Shown here in pieces: positions 16,235-25,800 of a stretch of 39,510 nt of DNA (its first letter is position 1; each line of letters starts with the position of its first letter). The position numbers were made by a program, and so were the translations under genes. Location: positions 1-39,510 of the forward strand of contig NZ_MAGP01000142.1 of NCBI RefSeq assembly GCF_002926165.1. The letters are read 5' to 3'. Under the pieces are notes generated by a model, which did no database searches, was not told the DNA's origin, and was given only the letters and a program-made list of their open reading frames with translations. The DNA is from Micromonospora chalcea (GTDB lineage Bacteria; Actinomycetota; Actinomycetes; Mycobacteriales; Micromonosporaceae).

Positions 16235-19200
16235 CCCGGCCGTCCCGGTCGGCGCAGACGCGGGATGGGCGCCTCGGCAGATGCGGAGGCGGACGGGGCG
16301 GCGCGCAGCGACTCGATCCGGGCGGCCATCGCCGCGACGGTGGGCGCGTCGAACAGCACCCGCATGGACAGCCGGGCGCCCACCGCCTGCCGGATCCGCA
16401 GCACCAGCTGCGCGGCCACGAGCGAGGTGCCGCCGAGCCGGAAGAAGTCGTCGTGCGGGCCGACCTCGGCCACGCCCAGCACGTCACGCCAGATCCGGGC
16501 GACGGTGTCCTGCAGGTCGCCGTCGGCGGCGGTCACCGTCGAGGCGGTGGCCGCCGTGGTCGCGGCGAGCCGCCGCTCGTGCCCGGCGACCGCCCCCACC
16601 GTGTAGGCGCCGATCGCCACCGAGCCGGTCCGTCCCTCGGCGAGGACCCGGCACGCCGCGCGCACCGCCGCGTCCGGGGCCAGCCCGTCGTGGTCGGGTA
16701 CGCCCTCCTCCCGCCACGCGCCCCAGGCCACCGACAGCACCGGCGACCGCCAGCCGTGCGGGCTGCGCGCGTACGCGTCGAGGAACGCGTTGGCGGCCGT
16801 GTCGTCGGCGCGGCCCAGGCCACCGGCGAGCGCGGTCACCGAGGAGCTGAGCAGCACGAAGTCGAGCGGCATGTCGCCGAAGACCGCGCGCAGCGCCAGC
16901 GCGCCGGTGACCTTCGGCAGCAGTTCGGCTGTCGCCTCGGCCGGCCGCGACCCGGTGGACAGTCCGGTGTCGGGCAGCCGCGCGGCGTGCACGATGCCGT
17001 CGAGTCCGCCGAGGTCGTCCTCGATGTCGGCGCGTACCGCCCGCAGCGCGGCCACGTCTGTCACGTCGGCGCGCACGTGGCGGACCTGCGCCCCGGCCCG
17101 TTCCAGCGCCTCGACCAGGTCCGGCCGGGCGGTCCGGCCGACCAGCACCAGCCGCGCGCCCCGGCGGGCCAGTTCGGCGGCGAACGCCCCGCCGATCCGG
17201 CCCAGTCCGCCGGTGATCAGGTAGCGCCCGCCGTCGCGCAGTGCCGGCCCGGTACGCCGGCGCGCCGGCGCGGCCGTGAACCCGCGTGTCCAGCGGCGCC
17301 CGCCCAGCCGCAGCGCGACCGCCTCGGCCCGCTCGGCGCCGAGCAGTTCGTCCGCCAGCGCGTCCGCGCCCGGGTCGGCCGGGTCGGCGTCGACCCAGTG
17401 GCAACGCAGTCCCTGACGTTCCAGCGGCACCGAGCGCACCACCCCGGCGACTGTGGCATGTTCCGGGCGCAGCAGGTCGGATCCGGTCACGTCGGCCGTC
17501 CCGGCGGTCACCACGTCCAGCGCCACGTCGGCGGCAGGCAACGCCTCCAGCAGCGTCAGCAGCGCGAGGTACCCGTGTTCCTGGGCCGCCGCCACGGCGT
17601 CGGCGTCCGGGCCGGCCGGGTCGCCGTCGAGCGCCCACGCGTGCACGATCCGGGCGGCCCGGCCGTCGTCGGCGCACTCGTCGAGCAGGCGCTGGTGGTC
17701 GGCGACGCTGGCCGGGCGCAGCCGGTAGCCGTCCGGGCGGACCGCGAAGGCCGCTCCGGGACGTACCACCGTGACGTCCACGCCGCGCTCGCGCAGCCGG
17801 TCCGCGAGCGCCGTGCCGCGCTCCCCTGCGGCGAACAGCAGCAGCGGGCCGGGCGCCTCGACGGGCGCGGCGTCGGGCAGTTGACCCCAGACCGGCACCT
17901 CGACCACGCCGTCGTCGTACCGCTCGTCGGTGGCCGGTCCGGCGGGCGCGGCCACCGGCTCCGGGTCGATCCAGTGCCGGGCGCGCTGGTACGGGTAGCC
18001 GGGCAGCGGCACCCGGCGCGGCGTGCCGGAGGCGGGCAGTCGCACCGGCACCCCGGCCGTCCACAGCCGGCCCGCCGCCTCGTACGCGGTCTGCCTGCCG
18101 GTCAGCCGCTCTCCCGGCGCGGGCAGCGTGCGCAGCGGCGCCCGGGCTCCCGCCGGCAGGCTCAGCCGGGCCAGACCGGCGAGCTGCCGGCCGGGGCCGC
18201 ACTCCAGCAGCAGCCAGTCGTCGGCGGCGCCGGTCGCGGCGAGCGCGGCCACCGTGGCGCCGAACCGCACCGGCCGGCAGAGCTGGTCGGCCCAGTACGC
18301 CGGGTCGGTGATCTGCTCGTCGGTGAACGGCGCGGCGGTCGCGGCCGAGAACACCGGCAGGTCCGGCGCCCGGCGCGGCACCGCCGCCACGAGCGCCGCG
18401 AACTCGTCGCGCACCGCCGTCAGCAGCGGCACGTGCATCGCGTACGGCGACCGCAGCGGCGTGCAGCCGATGCCGCGTTCGCGCAGGAGGACCTCGGCGG
18501 CGGCGACCGGTTCCGGCGCGCCGCCCACCACGCAGGTGTGCGGGCCGTTGCTGATCGCCACCGCCACACCGTCGGGCAGCAGCGGCGCGATCTCGTCGGC
18601 GCCGCGCTGCACGGCGAGCATCCGGCCCTCCGGCGCGGCCTGCACGAGGCGGCCCCGGGCGGCGGCGAGCCGCAGCGCGTCCGGCAGGTCGAACACCCCG
18701 GCCACCGTGGCGGCGACCAGTTCGCCGACGGAGTGGCCGATCATCGCGGCGGGCGTGACGCCCCAGTGCCGCCACAGCGCCGCGAGCGCGTACTCGACGG
18801 CGAACAGCGCGGGCTGCGCCACCGCCGGTCCGGCCAGCCGCTCGTCCGCGCCCGGTCCGGCGTCGAAGATCATCTCGCCCGCGTCCCAGCCGAGGATCGC
18901 GGCGCACTCGTCCACGGCGGCGGCGAACACCGGCTCGGTAGCGGCCAGGTGCGCGCCCATGCCGGGGTGCTGCGCGCCCTGCCCGGGCAGGAGCAGGCCC
19001 ACCCGGGGCGGCGTCGCGGCGTCCCCGGCGGCCCGGCGTTTCGGGTCGGTGAGCGCCGCCGCCGCCCGGGCCCGGTCGACAGCGACGACGGCGGCCCGGT
19101 GCCGGTACGCCGGCCGGCCCTCCCGCAACGTGTGGGCCACGTCGCGCAGCCCCACATCGGGCGCGCCGGTGAGCCGCTCGGCCAGCCGGGCACACGCGGC

Positions 19201-20580
19201 GGCCAGCGCGTCGGGGGTCGCGGCGGACACCTGGAGCAGCTCGCCGCCGCCGTGATCCGGCTCCGGGGGTACGCGCGGCGGCGCCTCCTGGAGCACCAGG
19301 TGCGCGTTGGTGCCGCCGAGGCCGAGCGAGCTGACGCCGGCCCGCAGCGGTCGCTGGTCCTCGGGCTCCCACTTGGTCAGCGTGGACACCACGTAGAACG
19401 GGCTCGCCTCGATGTCGATGTCCGGGTGCGGCCGGTCGTGGTTGACGGTGGGCGGGATGAGCCGGTGCCGCATCGACAGCACGGTCTTGATCAGGCCGAT
19501 CACGCCGCCGGCCGCGCTGAGGTGACCGATGTTGGCCTTCGTGGAGCCGACCCCGCACCAGCCGCGCTCGGCGGTGCGCCGCCCGTACGCCGTGCTCAGC
19601 GCCGCCAGCTCGATCGAGTCGCCGAGGACGGTGCCGGTGCCGTGCGCCTCGACGTACCCGACCGAACGCGGGGCGACGCCGGCCACCGCGAGCGCCTGCG
19701 TGACCACCTCCACCTGACCGGTGACGCTCGGCGCGGTGAAGCTCGCCTTGGCCGAGCCGTCGTTGTTCACCGCGTTGCCGATGACCAGCGCCCGGATGTC
19801 GTCGCCGTCGGCGAGCGCGTCGGAGAGCCGCTTGAGCACGACCACGCCGACGCCGCTGCCGTAGACGGTGCCGTCGGCGTCCGCGTCGAACGGGCGGCAG
19901 TGCCCGTCGGCGGAGGTGTAGCCCTCGTCGGCGACGTACCCGACGCCGTGCGGCAGTTCCACGCACACGCCGCCGGCCAGCGCCGTGTCGCACTCGCCGC
20001 TGCGCAGCGCCTCGGCGGCCAGGTGCACCGCGACGAGCGACGACGAGCAGGCGGTCTGCACCGTCATCGCCGGGCCGCGCAGGCCGAGCCGGAACGCGAC
20101 GGTGCTGGCCAGGTAGTCCGGCTTGTTGCCGAGCGACACGCGCAGCTCACCGGCGTCCGCGAGCGCCCGCGGGTTCCGCCGGACGTTGAGCCACTGGTAC
20201 AGGTCGGCGTTGCCGCCCGCGTACACGCCGATCTCGCCGTCGTAGCGGGCCGGGTCGCAGCCCGCGTCGGTGAGCGCCGCGTGCGCGTGCTCCAGGAACA
20301 GCCGCTGCTGCGGGTCGGTCAGCTCCGCGTCGCGGGGGCTCAGCCCGAACAGCTCCGCGTCGAACCGGTCCACGCCGTCGAGCACGGCGGCCACCGGCAC
20401 GTACGCCGGGTCGTCGAGCTGCTCCGCCGGGACGCCCCGGGCCAGCAGCTCCGCGCGGGTGAACCGGGTGAGCGACTCGGCGCCGACGACCAGGTTGCGC
20501 CAGAACTCCTCCGCCGACGCCGCCCCCGGCACGCGCAGGCTGAGCCCGACGATCGCGATCGGCTCCACTGTCTCGTTCAC
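16231..20580 (-). CDS. Type I PKS module KS-AT-KR-ACP with altered KR
   Basis: A 1449-residue PKS module. The KS (about 1-430) has Cys178 in TACSSSL, and both histidines in EAHGTGT and KANIGHLSAAGG, so it should be active. The AT (about 550-850) has GHSVGE with Ser about 617. Its specificity motif reads YAMH, neither the malonyl HAFH nor the methylmalonyl YASH, so the extender is uncertain. A KR with GGLGRIGG at about 1121 has the Ser and Lys, but the catalytic Tyr aligns with Asp1260 (GRADDTAANAFLD), so reduction may fail. The ACP has LGGTSL, Ser about 1386. There is no DH, ER or MT. The GTG at 20580 overlaps the LanB-like stop (GTGA), and its stop overlaps the terminal NRPS start. It probably adds one C2 or C3 unit, possibly left as a beta-ketone, before the serine module. 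Confidence 0.9.
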   Translation of the reverse strand: MNETVEPIAIVGLSLRVPGAASAEEFWRNLVVGAESLTRFTRAELLARGVPAEQLDDPAYVPVAAVLDGVDRFDAELFGLSPRDAELTDPQQRLFLEHAHAALTDAGCDPARYDGEIGVYAGGNADLYQWLNVRRNPRALADAGELRVSLGNKPDYLASTVAFRLGLRGPAMTVQTACSSSLVAVHLAAEALRSGECDTALAGGVCVELPHGVGYVADEGYTSADGHCRPFDADADGTVYGSGVGVVVLKRLSDALADGDDIRALVIGNAVNNDGSAKASFTAPSVTGQVEVVTQALAVAGVAPRSVGYVEAHGTGTVLGDSIELAALSTAYGRRTAERGWCGVGSTKANIGHLSAAGGVIGLIKTVLSMRHRLIPPTVNHDRPHPDIDIEASPFYVVSTLTKWEPEDQRPLRAGVSSLGLGGTNAHLVLQEAPPRVPPEPDHGGGELLQVSAATPDALAAACARLAERLTGAPDVGLRDVAHTLREGRPAYRHRAAVVAVDRARAAAALTDPKRRAAGDAATPPRVGLLLPGQGAQHPGMGAHLAATEPVFAAAVDECAAILGWDAGEMIFDAGPGADERLAGPAVAQPALFAVEYALAALWRHWGVTPAAMIGHSVGELVAATVAGVFDLPDALRLAAARGRLVQAAPEGRMLAVQRGADEIAPLLPDGVAVAISNGPHTCVVGGAPEPVAAAEVLLRERGIGCTPLRSPYAMHVPLLTAVRDEFAALVAAVPRRAPDLPVFSAATAAPFTDEQITDPAYWADQLCRPVRFGATVAALAATGAADDWLLLECGPGRQLAGLARLSLPAGARAPLRTLPAPGERLTGRQTAYEAAGRLWTAGVPVRLPASGTPRRVPLPGYPYQRARHWIDPEPVAAPAGPATDERYDDGVVEVPVWGQLPDAAPVEAPGPLLLFAAGERGTALADRLRERGVDVTVVRPGAAFAVRPDGYRLRPASVADHQRLLDECADDGRAARIVHAWALDGDPAGPDADAVAAAQEHGYLALLTLLEALPAADVALDVVTAGTADVTGSDLLRPEHATVAGVVRSVPLERQGLRCHWVDADPADPGADALADELLGAERAEAVALRLGGRRWTRGFTAAPARRRTGPALRDGGRYLITGGLGRIGGAFAAELARRGARLVLVGRTARPDLVEALERAGAQVRHVRADVTDVAALRAVRADIEDDLGGLDGIVHAARLPDTGLSTGSRPAEATAELLPKVTGALALRAVFGDMPLDFVLLSSSVTALAGGLGRADDTAANAFLDAYARSPHGWRSPVLSVAWGAWREEGVPDHDGLAPDAAVRAACRVLAEGRTGSVAIGAYTVGAVAGHERRLAATTAATASTVTAADGDLQDTVARIWRDVLGVAEVGPHDDFFRLGGTSLVAAQLVLRIRQAVGARLSMRVLFDAPTVAAMAARIESLRAAPSASASAEAPIPRLRRPGRPG

Positions 20581-22892
20581 GCCATGACCTCCGGCTCGGC
20601 CGAATCGCTGATGTGCAGGCGCAGTTCGCTGACGTAGCGGCGGCCCGCGCGGTCGGGCAGCCACGCCTGCCCGAGCGCGGGCAGCAGCTCCGACACGGTC
20701 ACCGTCACGTCGTCGCCGCCGGACCGCCGGGCGGCGCGCAGCAGCAGGCAGAGCCGGTTGGCGTAGAGCGGGCTGGTCAGGTCCACGTAGGTGGGCTTGA
20801 GTTCGGTGGCCACCCGGACGAAGACCCGCTCCGGCAGGCCCAGCGCGGTCCGCCACCGGCGTACCGCGAGGTAGCGCCGCGCCTGGTCGACGGCGTCGGC
20901 CAGGCCGGTCGCCCCGACCGTGGTGCGCCAGGTCTCCCGCGCCAGCACCAGCCGGTCGACTGTCACCCGGGGGCTGTGCGGGCGGTCGGTCATCAGCTTG
21001 AACGCGTCACCGGCGTGCACCGCGATCAGGTCGGAGAACACCTCGACCAGCGGCCAGCGCGTGCCGTCCGGGCCGGTCACCGCCAGCACGCCGTCCACCT
21101 CGGACACGATCGCCGCGTTCGCCGGCACGAGCCGGTCGCGCGGCGCGCCGGGCGCGTCGGCGAACGCGAGCCGGTGGTCGTCCGGCCCGTGCAGGGACGC
21201 GGACAACCGCCCGCCGACGCGGGGGAAGTCGACCGGGTAGAGCGGGCGCAGCCGTCCCGGGCCCAGGTCGGCCGCGTACGCGCGCCGCAGCCGGTCCACG
21301 TCGGGGTGGCAGTGGGTGAACAGCTCGGCGTTGAACGTGGCGTACGCGGCGTGCAGCTCGCCGAGCACCGCCCCGAACTCGCCGGCGGCCAGTGCCTCGG
21401 GTGACTCGGCGAACAGTTGCAGGTCGGGGCTGTGCACCCGGCCCGCGCTCCAGCCGGGACGGCCGGCCGGGAACGCGTCGTCCACCAGGGGCGCCAGCTC
21501 GGCCGCGCCGAACTCCACCCGGGACGTCCCGGCGGGCAGTCCGGCCAGTCCGAGCACCCGCTCCCAGCGGGCGGCGAACTCTGCCGCGACCCGGTCCACC
21601 GGCCGGTCACCGGGCCCGAACAGCGGCCCCTGCGCGACGAACCACAGGTCACCGAGCCGGACCGGCCCGTCGCCGCCGAGGTCGTCGTACAGGTCGCGCA
21701 GCGCGTCGCCGTACGCCGTGGCCAGTTCGGCGGTGAGCCAGCGCGCCGCCCGCAGCGGCAGGTCCAGCGCCGGGGCCAGGGAGTCGAGCAGGCCGCCGCC
21801 GACGGTGAGGTCCACGTCGCGTGCGGTCTCCTCGTGGCACAGCGCCCGCCCGGCGTAGTTCTGCCCGGCCCGGCGGCGCGGCGGCAACCCGGTGAGCGCG
21901 GTGAACTCGGCGTCCAGCGCGGACAGCGCGGCGGTGAGGGCGGCCGGGTCACCGGCGGCGTCGGCGACCCGGGTGCGGGCGGCGGCCAGCCGGTCCAGCC
22001 CGGCCAGCGCCCGCGCGCGGCACTCCCGGTCACCGATCGCGGCGATCCGCTCCCGCAGGTGCTCCTGCGCGGCGAAGCCCTGCGGCAGGTCGAAGTCCCA
22101 GCGCAGCAGCCCTCGCTCGACGAGCTGCGCGAGCAGCAGGAACCCCTCTGCGGCGCGGCGCACGCCGGTCTGCCCGTCGCGCACCAGGTCGTCGACGACG
22201 TCCCGGGCCGGGCGGGTGCCGTCGCACCGGCACAGCGCGATCGACTCGCTCAGCGACACCGGTTCCGGGCGCTGGGCCGGCCGGTGCACGACCCGGCCCG
22301 CCAGGTGCACGTGCGGCGCCCGGACCGGGGCCAGCCACTGCCGGACCTGCGGGTCGGCGGCCAGCCGGTCCGCGTACGCGGCGAGCGCCCAGTGTTCGAG
22401 GTGGACGGCGCGGCGGCGGAGCAGTCCGGGGCCGGGCACGGCGGTGACGCCGGGCGCACCAGGTGCCACGGTGCCCCAGCACACCGGCCCGAAGAAGCCG
22501 ATGGTCTCGCACTTGGCGACGTAGCGCTGCCAGTACCCGGCGACGACGTTCTCCCGGCCCCGGCGGCGCACGTTGCGGGGCGCGTCCGGGCCGTCGCGGA
22601 GCAGCCCGTCCAGCGCCACCAGCGCCTCCGGGTTCTGCCAGGCGACGGCCTCGCGGAACAGCGGGTCGGCGGCAATCCCGCACAGCGCCGCCGACGACGC
22701 CCGGACGGCGGTGGCGTACGCGGCGCTGAAAGCCGTCTCGTCCAACTCGCCGGACAGATGCCGGTCGGCCGCGTCGGCGCAGTCCGGCGCGGCGAACCGG
22801 TCCAGTCCGTCGGCGGGGAACCCGGCGCTGCGCAGCAGCACGTCCCGCCACACCGACCAGCCGGTGTCGCCGAGGGGGACCAGGTACGTCAC
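20577..22892 (-). CDS. LanB-type (glutamylation domain) protein, copy 2
   Basis: A 771-residue paralogue of the protein at 8633-10948, embedded between an NRPS and a PKS gene. Shared blocks include RSAGFPADGLDRFAAP, AWQNPEALVALD, APRNVRRRGRENVVAGYWQRY with GFFGPVCW after it, and RYLAVRRWRTALGLPERVF with TELKPTYVDLTSPLY. It has only the aminoacyl-tRNA-dependent half of a LanB dehydratase, without the elimination domain. The GTG start at 22892 overlaps the NRPS stop, and its own TGA overlaps the PKS start, so expression is locked to the assembly line. This position argues that its substrate is an assembly-line intermediate or carrier-bound amino acid and not a ribosomal peptide. This is inference. 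Full-length LanB proteins are about 1000 residues. Confidence 0.82.
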   Translation of the reverse strand: MTYLVPLGDTGWSVWRDVLLRSAGFPADGLDRFAAPDCADAADRHLSGELDETAFSAAYATAVRASSAALCGIAADPLFREAVAWQNPEALVALDGLLRDGPDAPRNVRRRGRENVVAGYWQRYVAKCETIGFFGPVCWGTVAPGAPGVTAVPGPGLLRRRAVHLEHWALAAYADRLAADPQVRQWLAPVRAPHVHLAGRVVHRPAQRPEPVSLSESIALCRCDGTRPARDVVDDLVRDGQTGVRRAAEGFLLLAQLVERGLLRWDFDLPQGFAAQEHLRERIAAIGDRECRARALAGLDRLAAARTRVADAAGDPAALTAALSALDAEFTALTGLPPRRRAGQNYAGRALCHEETARDVDLTVGGGLLDSLAPALDLPLRAARWLTAELATAYGDALRDLYDDLGGDGPVRLGDLWFVAQGPLFGPGDRPVDRVAAEFAARWERVLGLAGLPAGTSRVEFGAAELAPLVDDAFPAGRPGWSAGRVHSPDLQLFAESPEALAAGEFGAVLGELHAAYATFNAELFTHCHPDVDRLRRAYAADLGPGRLRPLYPVDFPRVGGRLSASLHGPDDHRLAFADAPGAPRDRLVPANAAIVSEVDGVLAVTGPDGTRWPLVEVFSDLIAVHAGDAFKLMTDRPHSPRVTVDRLVLARETWRTTVGATGLADAVDQARRYLAVRRWRTALGLPERVFVRVATELKPTYVDLTSPLYANRLCLLLRAARRSGGDDVTVTVSELLPALGQAWLPDRAGRRYVSELRLHISDSAEPEVMA

Positions 22893-25800
22893 CGTGGCTC
22901 CTCCTCCACCACCGGGCGGCGCTGGACCCGCTGGCGGCGTAGCGCGCCCCGGCGCGCCGCGCGTTCCACCGCCTCGTCCTCGGCGTCCTCGCCGGACGAG
23001 GGCGCACCGAGGCTGTCCAGGTGCGCGGCGAGCGCGCGGACGGTCGGGTGGTGGAACAGGTCCACGACCCGCAAATTCGTGCCGAGCAGCCGGTTGAGCT
23101 GCCGTTGCACGACCGCGACCGCGAGCGAGCCGCCGCCGACGTCGAAGAAGCTGTCCGTCGCGGCCACCTCCGGTACGCCGAGCACGTCGCACCAGACCGA
23201 GGCGATCCGCCGCTCGGTGGCGGTGGCCGGGCGGGCGGCGGGCACCCCGGCGCGGCCTCCGGCCCGGTTCACCCGGGCGGCCCGGGGCACGTCGTCGGCC
23301 GTTCCGGCCGGGATGGCGGTCCAGGCGGGCAGCTCGGCCACCGGCCGCTCCGGGTCGGCGACGCCGGCCCGCAGCAACCGCTCGACGTCGGCGAGCACGT
23401 CGGTGATCAGGGCCTCGCCGTAGACGTCCGGGTTGAAGACGATCTCCACGCGCAGCCGCCCGTCCCGGGTGATGCCGTAGAGCGTCAGGTCGAACGGTGA
23501 GCCGGGTGCGGGCACCGGCACCGGCTCGGCGGACAGGCCGGCCAGGTCCAGCCGGGGCTCGTCGAACGTGTACATGTTGAACAGCACCTGCACCAGCGGG
23601 CTGCGGTCGAGCAGGCCGCCCAGCCCGAGGCCGCCGACGATGCGTTCGACAGGCGCCTCCGGGTGGGCGAGCGCGGCGAGCAGTTCCTCCCAGGCGGCGC
23701 GGACGTGCGCGGCGAAGCCGGCCCCGGGCGTCCGGCGCAGCCGCAGCGGCGCGATCTCGATGAAGAAGCCGACCATCGGCTCGAAGTCGGCGGCCCGCCG
23801 GTCCACGGTGGGTGTGCCGACCACCAGGTCGGGCAGGCCGGTACGCCGGGCCAGCACCAGCGCGAACGCGGCGAGCACGGCGGCCGCCGGCGTCGCGCCG
23901 AGCCCGGCGGCGAGGTCGGTGAGCGCGGCAGTGGCGGCCCGGTCCAGCCGGGTACGCACCGTCGCGCTGGTGTACGTCTGTTCGGCCGGCCGGTCCCGTC
24001 CACCGGGGAGCCGCAGCACGACCGGCGCCCCGGTCAGGTGGTCCAGCCACCAGTCGAGGTCGGCGGCGGCGCGACGCCGGGCACGGTCGGCGCGCCAGGC
24101 CACGTAGTCGCCGTACGTGGCGGGCAGCAGCGGCAGCGGCGGCCCGTCCCCGAGCGCGGCCCGGTACGCGGCGGCCAGGTCGGCGTAGAACAGCGACTGC
24201 GACCAGCCGTCGAACACGGCGTGGTGGGCGTAGACGGCCAGCACGTGCTCGCCGTCGCCGGTGCGGATCAGCTCGGCCCGCCACAGCGTGTCGGTGCCCA
24301 GCGCGAACGGTGTGGCGGCGTTCGCCGCGAGGTGGCCGGCGAGGTCGGTGCCCGGGGCGAGGTCGCGTACCGGCAGCGGCACCGGTGTGGACGGGTCGGC
24401 GACCGCGTACGGCACGCCGTCGCGCTCCGGGATGCGCCAGCGCAGGACCTGCTGGCGGTCCGCGACGGCGGTGAGCGCCGTGGCGAGCGCCGCCACGTCG
24501 AGCGGGCCGGTGATCCGTTCGGCGAACGCGACGTTGTACGCCGACGCGGCGGCCGGGAAGTAGCGGTCGAGGAACCACAGCCGCTGCTGCGCCGGGGACA
24601 GCGCCGGTGGCCGTCCCCGGACGACCGGGGCCGGGCCGGTTCCGGCGGCTGCGTCGGCGCGGGCGGCGATGCCGCGTGGCGTCCGCCCGACCAGCACGTC
24701 CTCGATGGCGAGGTCGCGGCCCAGCCGCTCGCGCAGGTCGGCGACCAGCCGCATCGCGGTGATGGAGTGCCCGCCCTGGTGGAAGAAGTCGTCGTCGCGG
24801 CCGACCGCGGGCACGTCCAGCAGCGCCGCCCACGCCTGCGCGACGAGGCGTTCGGTGTCGGTGGCGGGCGGCTCGCCGGACGGCACGGGGGCCGGTCCGG
24901 CGACGTCGAGCGCGGCCAGCCGCTCGGTGTCGATCTTGCCGTTGATGGTGATCGGCAGCGCGGGCATGGTGTGCATCCGGGCCGGTACGGCGGCGGGCGG
25001 CAGCAGCCGGGCGCAGTAGTCACGCAGCTCGGCGGTGTCCAGGCCGGTCGCCACGTACGCGACGAGTTCCTGACCGCCGGCGCCGGCGCGGACCTGGACG
25101 CTGGCCAGGTCGACGTCCGGGTGGCGGCGCAGCACCGCCTCGACCTCGCCCAGTTCGATCCGCTGCCCGCGGATCTTCACCTGCCGGTCGGCCCGGCCGA
25201 GGAACTCCAGGCTCCCGTCCGGCAGCCACCGGGCCAGGTCACCGGTGCGGTAGAGCCGCTCCCCGGGCTTTCCGGAGAACGGGTCCGGGAGGAACCGTTC
25301 CGCCGTGCGGGCGGCGTCGAAGAGGTATCCGCGGCCGAGCCCGGGCCCACCGGCGAGCACCTCGCCGATCTCCCCCGGGCCGACCTCGCGCAGCTCGTCG
25401 TCGACCAGGTGGATGCGGTGGTTGGCGGCGGGCCGGCCGATCGGGATGGGCCGGGTCCAGTCGCCGCTGCCCTCGAACCAGGTCACCAGCACCGTCGCCT
25501 CGGTCGGGCCGTACACGCTGATGAAGCGGCGCCCGCCGGCGGTCCAGCGGCCGACCTGTTCCGGGCCGGTGGCCTCGCCGCCGGTGACGACCAGCCGCAC
25601 GCCGGGCAGCCGGACCGGGTCCAGCAGCGGCAGGATCGGCGGCGGCAGCACCACCACGTCGACCGCCTGCTCGGCACAGATCCGGTAGAGCCGGGTCGGG
25701 TCGGCCCGCTCGGCGTCACCGGCGAGCACGACGGTGCCCCCGGCGGCGAGCGGGGCGAGCATGTCGACCACCGACGCGTCGAACCCGATCGAGGCGAACG

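Noticed and set aside
12239..16606. Very long open frame on the plus strand opposite the terminal NRPS gene
   Set aside because: It is an antisense reading of GC-rich coding DNA with Arg/His/Gln/Gly-rich, motif-free protein. The minus-strand frame carries all NRPS motifs.
16453..20637. Very long open frame on the plus strand opposite the PKS gene
   Set aside because: Same artefact: no recognisable domain, whereas the minus strand encodes KS-AT-KR-ACP in order.
8633..22892. Reading the LanB-like genes as a lantibiotic or thiopeptide cluster
   Set aside because: There is no LanC, LanM, YcaO, elimination domain, leader protease or precursor peptide, and both genes are embedded in NRPS/PKS operons.
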